Origin: Rikenellaceae bacterium
GTDB taxonomy: Bacteria > Bacteroidota > Bacteroidia > Bacteroidales > UBA932
Direction of reading: 5' to 3'
DNA: 36,899 nucleotides
NCBI GenBank assembly: GCA_900769885.1
Contig: CAAGIG010000001.1
Location: 1-36,899 of the forward strand
Position numbers and translations under genes: made by a program
Notes under the pieces: model-generated
Told to the model about the DNA's origin: nothing
What the model saw: only the letters and a program-made list of their open reading frames with translations
The model's database searches: none
Shown here: in pieces, positions 14,721-23,878 of the stretch
Layout of the letters: each line of letters opens with the position of its first letter
How positions within the stretch are numbered: the first letter of the stretch is position 1

Positions 14721-17700
14721 TTGATTTTTGTTTTGCCCGTAACTGCCTATATAGCAATTCAATTCCCCGCTCTACAAACTTGGATTGCACAAAAGGTGGT
14801 CTCCTCGATAGAAGGAAAGATTGATGGCAAAATAGAGGTCGAAAAGGTAGCTATTTCCTTTCTGAACAAAATTATGATAAAAAATGCATCGATTACCGAT
14901 GCACAAGGGGATACTTTAGGCTCTATCGGCAAGCTCTCTCTCACACTCTCTCTGTTTGATATGGCACCCGGATTTCTCGAAGCAAAAAGGGTAATTGTCG
15001 AAGATGGTTATTTCAATTTGCAGCTGGACGGTGAAAAAGGGAGCAATCTGGCCAGGACTTTCAGGATAGAGCCAAAACCGAAAGATACCACCTCATCGGG
15101 AGAATGGGGAATTCCCAATATAGCAGTCAACGACATCATTATCAGAAACTTCCATTTCATTATGCACAATAAGGCCAAAGACACCATCGTCAAGCCTTAC
15201 GGATGTATGAATTATACCCATTTCAATATTTACGATATCGATGTCAGAATTACTCGTGCAAAATATGAAAACAAAAAACTGACCTGCCGTATCAGAAATC
15301 TCACTTGCAAAGACAGCTGCGGATATGAGGTCAAATCTCTGATTGCCGACTATTCTATGGACAGCACCCAAATCAAGTTTGACAATCTGTTCCTGAAAGA
15401 CTCATACACTACTGTCAATGCCAGATATCTTTCATTCGGATATACAAAAGGGAGTGATGTAAATGACTATGTGAATAAAATTGTAATGGGTGCAGATTTC
15501 TTTGATACGAGTCTCGATTTCAGGACCGTCGGAGTGTATGCCCCTACTTTGAAAGACAACAGACTTGTTTTACAGATTGATGGTGAGGTGATTGGACCGG
15601 TAAGAGACCTAAGATCCTCAGATTTGAGAGTAAGGATGGGAGACAGTACCGATGTGAGGGTCGGAGTGGCAATTACAGGACTTCCAAAAATTGAAAACAC
15701 CTATTTCAATTTTACATTCAAGGATGTGAACACCACTATGCCGGAGGCTGGAACCATTGTTGCATCTTTTGCCAAGAATTTCAACAAAAAGGCTTTTGAC
15801 AAAATTATCCCCAATGTAAGACTCAATGTAAAAGGGGTAGCATACGGAACTCTCTCTGATGTCTATTCTATGGGTAGCATCTCCACCAGAATTGGAGATG
15901 TAGACTATTTTGTACAGACCGATCCATCCCGAGGAAAGAAAGGGAGAAACCTGGCAGTGGAACTCAGCACCGACAACCTCAATGTAGGGAAAATTCTGAA
16001 ATCACCCCTTTTAGGAGCCACTTCTCTGAACACAGCGGTTCACGCACATTTTGAAAAAACAGCAGAAGGAATGAACATCAACGCATCTCTGGATTCGATG
16101 ATGATTCACAAAATGTATATCAACGGATATAATTTCTCTAACATCATAGCAATTGGAGATATTACCGACAATGTTGCCGATTTAAGGATCGTCAGCAAAA
16201 ATGAAGCTACACCTGCCCTATTCCAGGGTGTAGTGACACTTGGCAAAAATTTGTCATTCGACAATGCAAAAGCTTACCTGAATATCCCCCAATTGGACCT
16301 CGTGGCGACAAAGATTGACAAAACAAATCCCAACTCTTTGTTAGGTGTCTCGGCAGATATCAATATCAAAAAATGGGAGAACGGAATGATGCTCGGAAAT
16401 GTCCACATTACAGATATTGATTATATAAATGACAGAGGAGAGCACCGTATTGATGCCATCAAACTCGATTCTTATGCCAAAAATGGAGAGAATATCATCA
16501 CTCTCAACTCTCCGATGATCGTTGCCGAATATGTCAGCAACGATACTCCCGACAAACTTGTCAGACGAATCAAGAATTCCCTTTTCAATAAAAATCTACC
16601 GATATTGTTGCGGGAAGATGAGATTTATACAGACTCATTGGAAATCCTCTCCCACGGTAATTACAGATTTTCAATGCAAACCTTTGATATGGCTCCAATA
16701 TGCAGAATTGTGATGCCAGACCTCTATATTGCAGACAGCACCAAGGTAGATTTTTCATTGAATGAAAGAGACAGCATTAATCTGTCACTGGAGTCAAAAT
16801 TCATCAGATGGGGCAAAAATCTCTTCTCCGATGTCTCTTTGAACCTTAATAACAATGACTACAAACCACATATCGATCTTACAGCAGAGGAGATATCGGT
16901 ATTCGGGATAGAGGTTATGAACAATAAAATCTCAATGACTGCAGATAATGGAGAGGTCGATTTGAAATATAAGTTTATAAACGACAACGCCCTTACAAAT
17001 TCATTGGATCTCAATACATTAGTCAGATTTGACAAAAATCCTGACAACTCTTTGCTGACCACCATTGAAATAAAAGATTCCGAACTCTATGTCCAAAACA
17101 GGAACTGGAAATTATCTCCATCGGAAATAGTGCTCGGACCACAAATATACAAAGCCAACAACTTCAATATATTCAATGAGAATGAGTCTCTTAACATCAA
17201 TGGTGCCATCTCTGCAAATCCTGCTGACACTATGAATGTAACGATGGAGAATTTCGACATTTCGCTGGCAAATTCATTTATTAAAAATGGAACAACATTG
17301 GAGGGGACTCTTTCGGGAGATGTCGATTTATATGATGTTTTCGGACAAATGGGTGTTCTGATAGCTCTCGAAGGAGACAGCATTTCTATAGACAGGAGGG
17401 AGTTGGGACATTTGACAATTATGAGCAAATGGGACCAGAACAGGGAAAGATTCAACATATTGATAAATAACAATATACAACAAAAGATTCCCCTTAACGT
17501 AACCGGATATTTCACTCCATCCCGCAAATATCTCTCCCTCAATGTCGCATTTGACGATTTCAAACTTACACAGGTAAATCCTATTATCAAGAATATAATG
17601 GATATTTCAGATGGTTCCCTTTATGGAGATTTGAACATAAGTGGAGAGATATCCAAATTGGTAATGAAGAGCGAAGGTACTTATATTGATTCATTTAAGT

Positions 17701-19283
17701 TTACCCCGAATTACACTAAAGTACCATATACCTTGAGTGGTCCCATCGAGATAGACCCCAGAGGAATTTATCTCACAGATGTGATTATTGAAGACCCGCA
17801 CCATAACAAAGCCAAAATGAGTGGTACTATTCTTCACGACTCATTCAGAGATATGCACCTTGACGCAAAACTCGATTTTACCAGATTCCAATGTTTGAAC
17901 ACACGCGAAAGGGACAACTCCACATTCTACGGACAGGCTTATGCTTCGGGTACTATCAATATAGACGGACCGTTCGATGACCTTTATATTGATGCAAATG
18001 TAAGAACTGAGGACAACACCACCATCCACGTTCCTCTATCATCCGCATCATCAGCTAAAAAGACCGATTTGATTTCATTTGAAAACTTCTCAAAGGTAAT
18101 CAAAGAGAAACATTACTACAGTTACGATACAAAGGAAGAGAGCAAAAAGTCAAAATCGAAAATTGAAGTAAGGGCTATGGCTAACATCTCCGATAACACT
18201 GAGCTGCTTATCGAGATGAACAAATCTTTGGGGGAAATTCTAAAATGCAGAGGTAACGGAAATATCGACATTCTGGTAAATCCTTCACGCAACATATTTG
18301 ATATCAGAGGTGATTACACTATTTCAGAAGGAAGTTACCACTTTGCAATGTCTATCGGAGCAAAAGACTTTATTATCAACAAAGGTGGAACACTTGCATT
18401 CAACGGAGGTCCTATGAACACCTCACTGAATGTAGGAGCGACATATCAGACCAAAGCTTCGGTATCGACACTTATCTCCGACACCACATCTGTTGCCAGC
18501 AGAAGAACTGTGAACTGCGGAGTAAATTTGAAAGGTTCTTTGAGCAATCCCGAGTTGTCATTTGCCATCGACATCCCCGACCTTGACCCTATCACAAAGG
18601 GTAGAGTGGAGAGTGCTCTAAGTACACCTGACAAAGTCCAAAGACAGTTTATGGCTCTTATCCTTTCGGGAAGTTTTGTTCCTGACGAGCAATCGGGTAT
18701 TTTCAACAACACTACCATTCTCTATTCAAATGCGAGTGAAATTGTGGCAAATCAGTTCAACAACATATTCCGACAGCTCGAAATCCCTCTCGATCTGGGA
18801 TTGAATTATCAGCCTGGAAGCGGTTTGGGAGGAAAAGATATGTTCGACGTGGCACTATCCTATCAGGCATTTAACAACAGACTTATTATCAACGGAAACG
18901 TAGGTAACAGCGAAACATCTTCATCTGCTTGGGCAGGAAACCTCGAAGTAGAGTACAAAGTGGACAAACAAGGTAAACTCAGACTCAATCTATTTACCAG
19001 AGCTGCAGACAGTTATTCAAACTACCTCGACAATACCCAACGAAGCGGATTGGGTATCTCCTTCCAGGATGAATTCGACACATTCGGAGAATTGTTCCGA
19101 AATATCTTCTACTCGCGCAAACGCAAAGAGCAATACGAACTCGAAAGGATGCGCAAAGCATTGGAAGAACTTCAGAAAGAGGCAGAACAAGCAAAAATAA
19201 AAAAAGAGGAAATCTTTAAACCTAAAGAAGACCCCTTTAAACAAACTAACGAACAGTCTATTGAGTTCATCTCCCCGAACTAA
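14721..19283 (+). CDS. tamB: TamB / DUF490 translocation and assembly module protein
   Basis: A giant AsmA/TamB-like protein, 1520 residues from the TTG at 14721. It has an N-terminal membrane anchor followed by long beta-rich repeats typical of lipid-transfer bridge proteins. The C-terminal DUF490 domain is at about 1180-1460, with the family-typical DPITKGRVESALSTPDKVQRQ block (seen in two parts) and the QLEIPLDLGLNYQPGSGLGG region. A charged coiled coil (about 1460-1510, rich in Glu, Lys and Arg) closes it. TamB spans the periplasm and is linked to phospholipid transport or outer membrane protein assembly. The start is uncertain: the frame is open back to a TAG at 14676 and encodes FKKILVG before the hydrophobic stretch, but offers no ATG or GTG. 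TTG 14721 would cut the anchor. Confidence 0.9.
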   Translation: MIFVLPVTAYIAIQFPALQTWIAQKVVSSIEGKIDGKIEVEKVAISFLNKIMIKNASITDAQGDTLGSIGKLSLTLSLFDMAPGFLEAKRVIVEDGYFNLQLDGEKGSNLARTFRIEPKPKDTTSSGEWGIPNIAVNDIIIRNFHFIMHNKAKDTIVKPYGCMNYTHFNIYDIDVRITRAKYENKKLTCRIRNLTCKDSCGYEVKSLIADYSMDSTQIKFDNLFLKDSYTTVNARYLSFGYTKGSDVNDYVNKIVMGADFFDTSLDFRTVGVYAPTLKDNRLVLQIDGEVIGPVRDLRSSDLRVRMGDSTDVRVGVAITGLPKIENTYFNFTFKDVNTTMPEAGTIVASFAKNFNKKAFDKIIPNVRLNVKGVAYGTLSDVYSMGSISTRIGDVDYFVQTDPSRGKKGRNLAVELSTDNLNVGKILKSPLLGATSLNTAVHAHFEKTAEGMNINASLDSMMIHKMYINGYNFSNIIAIGDITDNVADLRIVSKNEATPALFQGVVTLGKNLSFDNAKAYLNIPQLDLVATKIDKTNPNSLLGVSADINIKKWENGMMLGNVHITDIDYINDRGEHRIDAIKLDSYAKNGENIITLNSPMIVAEYVSNDTPDKLVRRIKNSLFNKNLPILLREDEIYTDSLEILSHGNYRFSMQTFDMAPICRIVMPDLYIADSTKVDFSLNERDSINLSLESKFIRWGKNLFSDVSLNLNNNDYKPHIDLTAEEISVFGIEVMNNKISMTADNGEVDLKYKFINDNALTNSLDLNTLVRFDKNPDNSLLTTIEIKDSELYVQNRNWKLSPSEIVLGPQIYKANNFNIFNENESLNINGAISANPADTMNVTMENFDISLANSFIKNGTTLEGTLSGDVDLYDVFGQMGVLIALEGDSISIDRRELGHLTIMSKWDQNRERFNILINNNIQQKIPLNVTGYFTPSRKYLSLNVAFDDFKLTQVNPIIKNIMDISDGSLYGDLNISGEISKLVMKSEGTYIDSFKFTPNYTKVPYTLSGPIEIDPRGIYLTDVIIEDPHHNKAKMSGTILHDSFRDMHLDAKLDFTRFQCLNTRERDNSTFYGQAYASGTINIDGPFDDLYIDANVRTEDNTTIHVPLSSASSAKKTDLISFENFSKVIKEKHYYSYDTKEESKKSKSKIEVRAMANISDNTELLIEMNKSLGEILKCRGNGNIDILVNPSRNIFDIRGDYTISEGSYHFAMSIGAKDFIINKGGTLAFNGGPMNTSLNVGATYQTKASVSTLISDTTSVASRRTVNCGVNLKGSLSNPELSFAIDIPDLDPITKGRVESALSTPDKVQRQFMALILSGSFVPDEQSGIFNNTTILYSNASEIVANQFNNIFRQLEIPLDLGLNYQPGSGLGGKDMFDVALSYQAFNNRLIINGNVGNSETSSSAWAGNLEVEYKVDKQGKLRLNLFTRAADSYSNYLDNTQRSGLGISFQDEFDTFGELFRNIFYSRKRKEQYELERMRKALEELQKEAEQAKIKKEEIFKPKEDPFKQTNEQSIEFISPN

Positions 19284-19288
19284 ATCCC

Positions 19289-20557
19289 CTAATCGAGAAC
19301 GACTGTTGATATTTTCCCGATAAGTTCCTTATCGTAAGGCCTTTCCACCAAAATATAATTTCGGGTATAGCCGAACATCTTGCCATTCTTCTGAGTGCTT
19401 TCAAAAAGGACCTCCTCAGTTGCCCCTTTGAAACTTTCATAATACTCTTTGTGCAATTTGTCACACAGAGCCTCCAGGCGATGTACCCTCTCCTGCTTAA
19501 TTTGCTCATCCACCTGATCCGGCATCTCAGCCGCAGGGGTATCTTTCCTTCTCGAATATGGGAAAATATGGATAAATGCGGGACGGACTCTCTCCAGAAA
19601 GTTATATGTCTCCATAAACAGTTCCTCAGTCTCACCGGGGAATCCCGTAATGACATCAATTCCAAAAAATGGATTTCCCATATATTCTCGCACCAATTCT
19701 ATCTTCTCTGCAAACATCGCCGTATTGTATCTGCGACGCATCCTTCGTAGAATCTCATCACATCCTGATTGCAAAGGAATATGGAAATGAGGCAAAAACT
19801 TGGTACCGGAAGCAATCCACTCCACAATCTCCCGAGTCAAAAGATTTGGTTCAATCGATGAGATACGATATCGTTCAATACCCTCAACCTCATTGAGTTG
19901 CTTCAACAATTCAAGGAAAGACTCACCTGTAGTCCTTCCAAAATCCCCGATATTCACACCTGTGAGAACTATCTCCTTAATACCCAATGATGCTATCTGA
20001 TGAGCTTGTTCCACCAATTCGGCAATGGAGAGGTTTCTGCTTTTTCCACGAGCCTTGGGAATGGTACAATATGAACATTTGTAATCACATCCATCCTGAA
20101 CTTTCAGGAACGATCGGGTCCTCTCCCCACTAGAGAATGCAGAATAAACACTGCTTACCTTCTCTATATCCTCCACATCGAGTATCATTTTTGCATTTCC
20201 GAAATTCCTTTCCGACTCGATTTTCTGAACTTCCTGAAGCAAAAGACCTTTCTTCTGCGCACCGAGAATAACATCAACCCCCTCTATTTTTGCAATCTCA
20301 TCCCCTTTCAACTGAGCATAGCAACCGATAACTGCAATAATTGCCCCCGGTGACTTCCGATGGAGCTTACGGATTATATTTCTACTCTTTTTGTCACTAT
20401 GTTCTGTCACAGTACAGGTATTGATCACATAGATATCAGCAGGTTTGTTCTGCGAAACCACTGTATATCCGTTAGCTGCAAACTGACGGGCGAGAGCCGA
20501 ACTCTCCGAATAATTCAATTTGCATCCTAATGTATGAAATGAAACTGTTTTACCCAT
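19289..20557 (-). CDS. mtaB: tRNA (t6A37) methylthiotransferase MtaB
   Basis: I chose the ATG at 20557 (422 residues), where the conserved start MGKTVSFHTLGCKLNYSE begins. The longer frame would overlap folB. The N-terminal domain supplies the second cluster ligands Cys12, Cys48 and Cys79. The radical SAM domain has GCDYKCSYC with Cys157, Cys161 and Cys164, and a TRAM-like C-terminus follows. The absence of the usual MiaB context, together with TLGCKLN and NTCTVT, favours MtaB (ms2t6A) over MiaB (ms2i6A) or RimO. It is the last gene of a three-gene operon, one base after folB. Its stop faces the tamB stop across only 5 bp, with no terminator between them. Confidence 0.92.
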   Translation of the reverse strand: MGKTVSFHTLGCKLNYSESSALARQFAANGYTVVSQNKPADIYVINTCTVTEHSDKKSRNIIRKLHRKSPGAIIAVIGCYAQLKGDEIAKIEGVDVILGAQKKGLLLQEVQKIESERNFGNAKMILDVEDIEKVSSVYSAFSSGERTRSFLKVQDGCDYKCSYCTIPKARGKSRNLSIAELVEQAHQIASLGIKEIVLTGVNIGDFGRTTGESFLELLKQLNEVEGIERYRISSIEPNLLTREIVEWIASGTKFLPHFHIPLQSGCDEILRRMRRRYNTAMFAEKIELVREYMGNPFFGIDVITGFPGETEELFMETYNFLERVRPAFIHIFPYSRRKDTPAAEMPDQVDEQIKQERVHRLEALCDKLHKEYYESFKGATEEVLFESTQKNGKMFGYTRNYILVERPYDKELIGKISTVVLD

Positions 20558-20558
20558 A

Positions 20559-20915
20559 TTAATACGAAAGTGTAACTTTAGAAGAATGAACTTCTCCACC
20601 CAAAGGGGGATTCAATTTTGAAATAGAAACGGAGCAATTGAGAATCTGTGGAAAATCATTTTTGATTCTCCTCAAAATACGACCTGCCACGTGCTCCAAT
20701 AAATTTGATGGAACAGCCACCTCTTCTTTCACTATATTAAATATAAGTTGATAGTTTACAGCATCTTCCAACGAGTCACTCAACGAAGGCTTCTCCATAT
20801 CCACCTTAGCCATAAAATCTACCACAAAATAATTTCCTATGATTTTTTCCTCCTCAAAACATCCGTGAGAAGCATAAAATTTCATCCCTTTTAATTCCAA
20901 TTCACCTATCATCAT
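20559..20915 (-). CDS. folB: Dihydroneopterin aldolase FolB
   Basis: The 118-residue protein has the family hallmarks: LKGMKFYASHGCFEEEKIIGN (in two blocks), which contains the pterin-site Glu region, NLLEHVAGRI, and the C-terminal SISKLNPPLGGEV with the probable catalytic Lys. FolB cleaves 7,8-dihydroneopterin to 6-hydroxymethyl-dihydropterin and glycolaldehyde in folate synthesis, as a homo-octamer in the cytosol. Two Met codons start the frame (MM), and either may be used. It lies 9 bp after the RsmI-like gene and one base before mtaB. No other folate gene is in the window. Confidence 0.94.
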   Translation of the reverse strand: MMIGELELKGMKFYASHGCFEEEKIIGNYFVVDFMAKVDMEKPSLSDSLEDAVNYQLIFNIVKEEVAVPSNLLEHVAGRILRRIKNDFPQILNCSVSISKLNPPLGGEVHSSKVTLSY

Positions 20916-20924
20916 CTGTTCTTT

Positions 20925-21629
20925 CTAAGCATAAATTAAAAATACACAAGGTCGCTTGCTGATTTCGATTTTATCCTTTTTCCAGGCAGCGACCGTCTTT
21001 GTTTTTATATACTGGTCAGGCATTGTTATATTGGCAGCAACAGTAACCTTTGTGGAGGGTTGCAATGTAGAAAGAATATCTTCAAACAAAGCGTCATTTC
21101 TATACGGAGTTTCAATAATTATCTCAGTCTCATCATATTTCTTTGACCTCGCCTCCAAATCTTTCAATCTTTTCTTCCTCTCCTCCTTTTTGACCGGAAT
21201 ATAACCACAGAATGCAAAACATTGTCCATTTAGTCCCGAAGACATCAGAGCCATCATAAGAGACGAAGGACCCACAAAAGGGACCACATCTATATCTCCT
21301 TTATGGGCCAAAGATACCAGCGCTGCTCCGGGGTCTGCTACCGCAGGAAGTCCAGCTTCCGATATCAGCGCCATATCGTTACCAGCTTTCAGAACTGCAA
21401 AAATATCCTCAATATCCTTGGGTGTTGAGTGTTCATTGATTTCGTAAAAATTAAGGGATTCAATATTTCCTCTGAAGCCCAATTTTGACAAATATCTTCT
21501 TGCACTGCGAAGTTCTTCCACTGCAAAATGTGTAACGTGAGATATGGATGGGAACACCACAGAAGGGATAACCTGCTGAATATCTGTATCTCCCAAAGGA
21601 GATGGGACTAAAAACAATTTTTGCTTCAT
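20925..21629 (-). CDS. RsmI-like SAM-dependent methyltransferase (tetrapyrrole methylase fold)
   Basis: The 234-residue protein belongs to the tetrapyrrole methylase superfamily and resembles RsmI, which 2-O-methylates C1402 of 16S rRNA. The first motif is LFLVPSPLGD instead of VPTPIGN, and the EDTR block of RsmI reads EELRSARRYL. The SAM loop is EAGLPAVADPG rather than DAGTPGISDPG, and FVGPSSLMMAL and ETPYRNDALFEDI are kept. These changes point to the second, Bacteroidota-type paralog rather than RsmI itself, so its RNA target is uncertain. It is the first gene of the operon with folB and mtaB. Confidence 0.85.
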   Translation of the reverse strand: MKQKLFLVPSPLGDTDIQQVIPSVVFPSISHVTHFAVEELRSARRYLSKLGFRGNIESLNFYEINEHSTPKDIEDIFAVLKAGNDMALISEAGLPAVADPGAALVSLAHKGDIDVVPFVGPSSLMMALMSSGLNGQCFAFCGYIPVKKEERKKRLKDLEARSKKYDETEIIIETPYRNDALFEDILSTLQPSTKVTVAANITMPDQYIKTKTVAAWKKDKIEISKRPCVFLIYA

Positions 21630-21643
21630 AAACTAATTTTAAG

Positions 21644-21651
21644 CAAAATTA
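21644..21651 (-). promoter_or_regulatory. -7 box of the RsmI-like/folB/mtaB operon
   Basis: TAATTTTG on the minus strand lies 14 bp before the ATG at 21629, predicting a very short leader of about 8-10 nt. Confidence 0.5.
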
Positions 21652-21672
21652 AAAAAATGTTTCGATTTGTAT

Positions 21673-21680
21673 TAACTTTG
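21673..21680 (+). promoter_or_regulatory. -7 box before the PhnP-like hydrolase
   Basis: TAACTTTG lies 8 bp before the ATG at 21689, so the transcript would begin almost at the start codon. A -33 box is not obvious. Confidence 0.5.
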
Positions 21681-21688
21681 AAAATTGT

Positions 21689-22456
21689 ATGGCAAATAAA
21701 ATTGTATTTCTCGGAACAGGAACTTCTCAGGGAGTTCCGATAATCGGATGCAAATGTCCGGTGTGCCTCTCTTCAGACCCGCACGACAAACGGTTGAGAA
21801 CCTCAGCATATATTGAGTATCAGGGGTTGCACCTGCTTATTGACGCAGGACCCGATTTCCGCCAGCAAATTCTGACAAATGATATCTCTACTATCGATGC
21901 TGTCCTTTTGACCCACCAGCACAAAGACCATACAGGAGGATTGGATGATGCCAGAGCATTCAATTATACCACCCAAAAGGGATTTGAAATATATCTTGAG
22001 CCACACGTGGCTGAATCGATTAAAAGAGAATACTCCTACGCCTTTGAGAAAGAGAGATATCCGGGAGTTCCCAAATTTATTTTGCACCACATAGATGACA
22101 AACCGTTCACAATAAATTCAGTGGAAATAATCCCCATACGAGCCATCCATTACAAACTGCCTGTCCTCGGATACCGCTTTGGGCCACTGGCATATCTGAC
22201 CGATTTGAACTACATCAGCGAAGAATCCATTGAACGTCTAAAAGGGATTAAAACACTTGTTATCAGTTGCTTGAGAAAAGAGGAACATATCTCTCATTTC
22301 TCCTACGACCAAGTGATTGAATTATGTGGGAAAATCAATCCTGAAAGGGTCTTTTTCACCCATATGTCCCACAGAATGGGGCTACACAAAGATATGATGA
22401 GAGAATTGCCGGCCCATATAGAACCGGCATACGATGGTCTCTCATTAACTTTCTGA
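21689..22456 (+). CDS. MBL-fold metallo-hydrolase, PhnP-like
   Basis: The 255-residue metallo-beta-lactamase fold enzyme starts with FLGTGTSQGVPIIGCKCPVC, the Cys cluster of PhnP-like phosphodiesterases. It then has the metal site LLTHQHKDHTGG, the family-typical DDARAFN and a later His in FFTHMSHRMG. Members hydrolyse cyclic phosphodiesters (PhnP acts on 1,2-cyclic ribose phosphate) or unknown nucleotides. No phosphonate genes occur here, so the role in this organism is open. The gene is a single transcription unit, convergent with the DUF5723 gene with 9 bp between stops. Confidence 0.9.
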   Translation: MANKIVFLGTGTSQGVPIIGCKCPVCLSSDPHDKRLRTSAYIEYQGLHLLIDAGPDFRQQILTNDISTIDAVLLTHQHKDHTGGLDDARAFNYTTQKGFEIYLEPHVAESIKREYSYAFEKERYPGVPKFILHHIDDKPFTINSVEIIPIRAIHYKLPVLGYRFGPLAYLTDLNYISEESIERLKGIKTLVISCLRKEEHISHFSYDQVIELCGKINPERVFFTHMSHRMGLHKDMMRELPAHIEPAYDGLSLTF

Positions 22457-22465
22457 ATTATACAA

Positions 22466-23860
22466 CTATTGCTTTTGTCCGATAGGAACGCTGACTCCAA
22501 GATTGACTCCCAGGAATGCTTTATTTACAGGGATACCCTGAGGGGAATATCTGAAAGCTGTATAGTCACTTCCAAGCAACACATTCAACCCTTTGCCCGG
22601 AGTGAATGTCAAAAGCCAACCAATAGAGGTACGTGTATTCATATAGGAATAAGAAAGTGCTACATCAAACCATTCGGTAGGGGCATAATCGAACGAAACC
22701 ATCATCTCGTGATGATTCCTGATAGGAGAAAAATGGCCTACATACAATAGTCCGACATTCATTTTATCTTTCAGGAATGAATAATCCACCCCTGCATAAA
22801 ATTTCGTTGTAAGACGTAAGATTTTATCGCTCTCCAATTCAGATTTACGGAAAGTAACAATAGACATTGCCCTGTCTGTCAAATTTTCAAATTGGTCTTC
22901 AATTGAGTCTTCGGACTCTATAAAACTTTCAAAACCTCCAAAATCTACAGATCCGTCAGAAGTGACATATGTGGCCTTATCCTTGAAATACGAAATAAAT
23001 CCCAAATCTGTAACAGAGAGTGAAAATCTCAAACCATCCACTGCACAACCCTCAGAAATACGATATTGCACCCCAAAATCGAGAGCTCCTCCAATCCCTG
23101 CCAAACCGAAATTTTTCAAATTTGGAGAAACTCCATTGAGAATTCCTGTCTCAGGATCAAAACTGAAATCGACACCGCCGCCAAGAATGTGTCCGCTTCC
23201 TTTCCCCACAATTTCCCACTTTTCTTCATTCATACTCAACTGCAATTCATCATATTGGGCCGACATATTTATCATACCTGCAAGAAATTTCAGTTTACCA
23301 CCTATTCTCAATCCCTCCACAAGATTATCCAAAGGGGTAGAATAACCAACTGAAGCATAACTGTATGCATCCATCGCAACCCCTACATTATCCATACGGA
23401 ACACATCTGTAGTATTCGAGCCAAATGTCTTCAGGAAGCGGAAAAAATCTTTGGGAAGGGTACTTCTGAAAGTGACATTGGCACCTATATCAATACTCCA
23501 GAATGATCCTCTTTTAGTAAACCATCCCACATTGATAATTCCCAAATCTACAGCACCATTGATAAAATTAATCTCAGAAAGTCCCGCCAAAAACTTCTCC
23601 GAAGTGACTTCAGGATGCAAGAAAAGTCCTACCCTGCCATTGCTCAGAGGATAGAGAATATTCTCCGCACCTATATTGGAATTGATATTGGCTCCCAAAT
23701 TGGACAAAACAGGAATACCTATGTAACCCTGACCCGGAGCAAATGCCGGATTCATCTGGTGATTATATAGGTAACTGTCCACAAAATAACCTGTTCTCTG
23801 CTGCGCAAAAGCCGAAAGCGAAGCAAATAGAATCAAAACTCCCAATAATATCTTTTTCAT
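22466..23860 (-). CDS. DUF5723-type outer membrane beta-barrel protein
   Basis: The 464-residue protein has a signal peptide cleaved probably after Ala19 (LSAFAQQ). The start YLYNHQMNPAFAP and the following PVLSNLGANINSNIG block are those of DUF5723 proteins, which are related to the PorP/SprF and FadL-like barrels of the phylum. The mature part alternates hydrophobic and polar residues in strands and ends with FLGVNLGVSVPIG plus a short tail. It should lie in the outer membrane; a transport or export role is only inferred. It follows the lipoprotein gene by 18 bp and is probably its partner. Confidence 0.82.
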   Translation of the reverse strand: MKKILLGVLILFASLSAFAQQRTGYFVDSYLYNHQMNPAFAPGQGYIGIPVLSNLGANINSNIGAENILYPLSNGRVGLFLHPEVTSEKFLAGLSEINFINGAVDLGIINVGWFTKRGSFWSIDIGANVTFRSTLPKDFFRFLKTFGSNTTDVFRMDNVGVAMDAYSYASVGYSTPLDNLVEGLRIGGKLKFLAGMINMSAQYDELQLSMNEEKWEIVGKGSGHILGGGVDFSFDPETGILNGVSPNLKNFGLAGIGGALDFGVQYRISEGCAVDGLRFSLSVTDLGFISYFKDKATYVTSDGSVDFGGFESFIESEDSIEDQFENLTDRAMSIVTFRKSELESDKILRLTTKFYAGVDYSFLKDKMNVGLLYVGHFSPIRNHHEMMVSFDYAPTEWFDVALSYSYMNTRTSIGWLLTFTPGKGLNVLLGSDYTAFRYSPQGIPVNKAFLGVNLGVSVPIGQKQ

Positions 23861-23878
23861 AAAATATCCTCCCGAAAA

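Noticed and set aside
20558..20599. Longer N-terminus for MtaB
   Set aside because: It would overlap folB. The conserved MGKTVSFHTLGCK start is at 20557.
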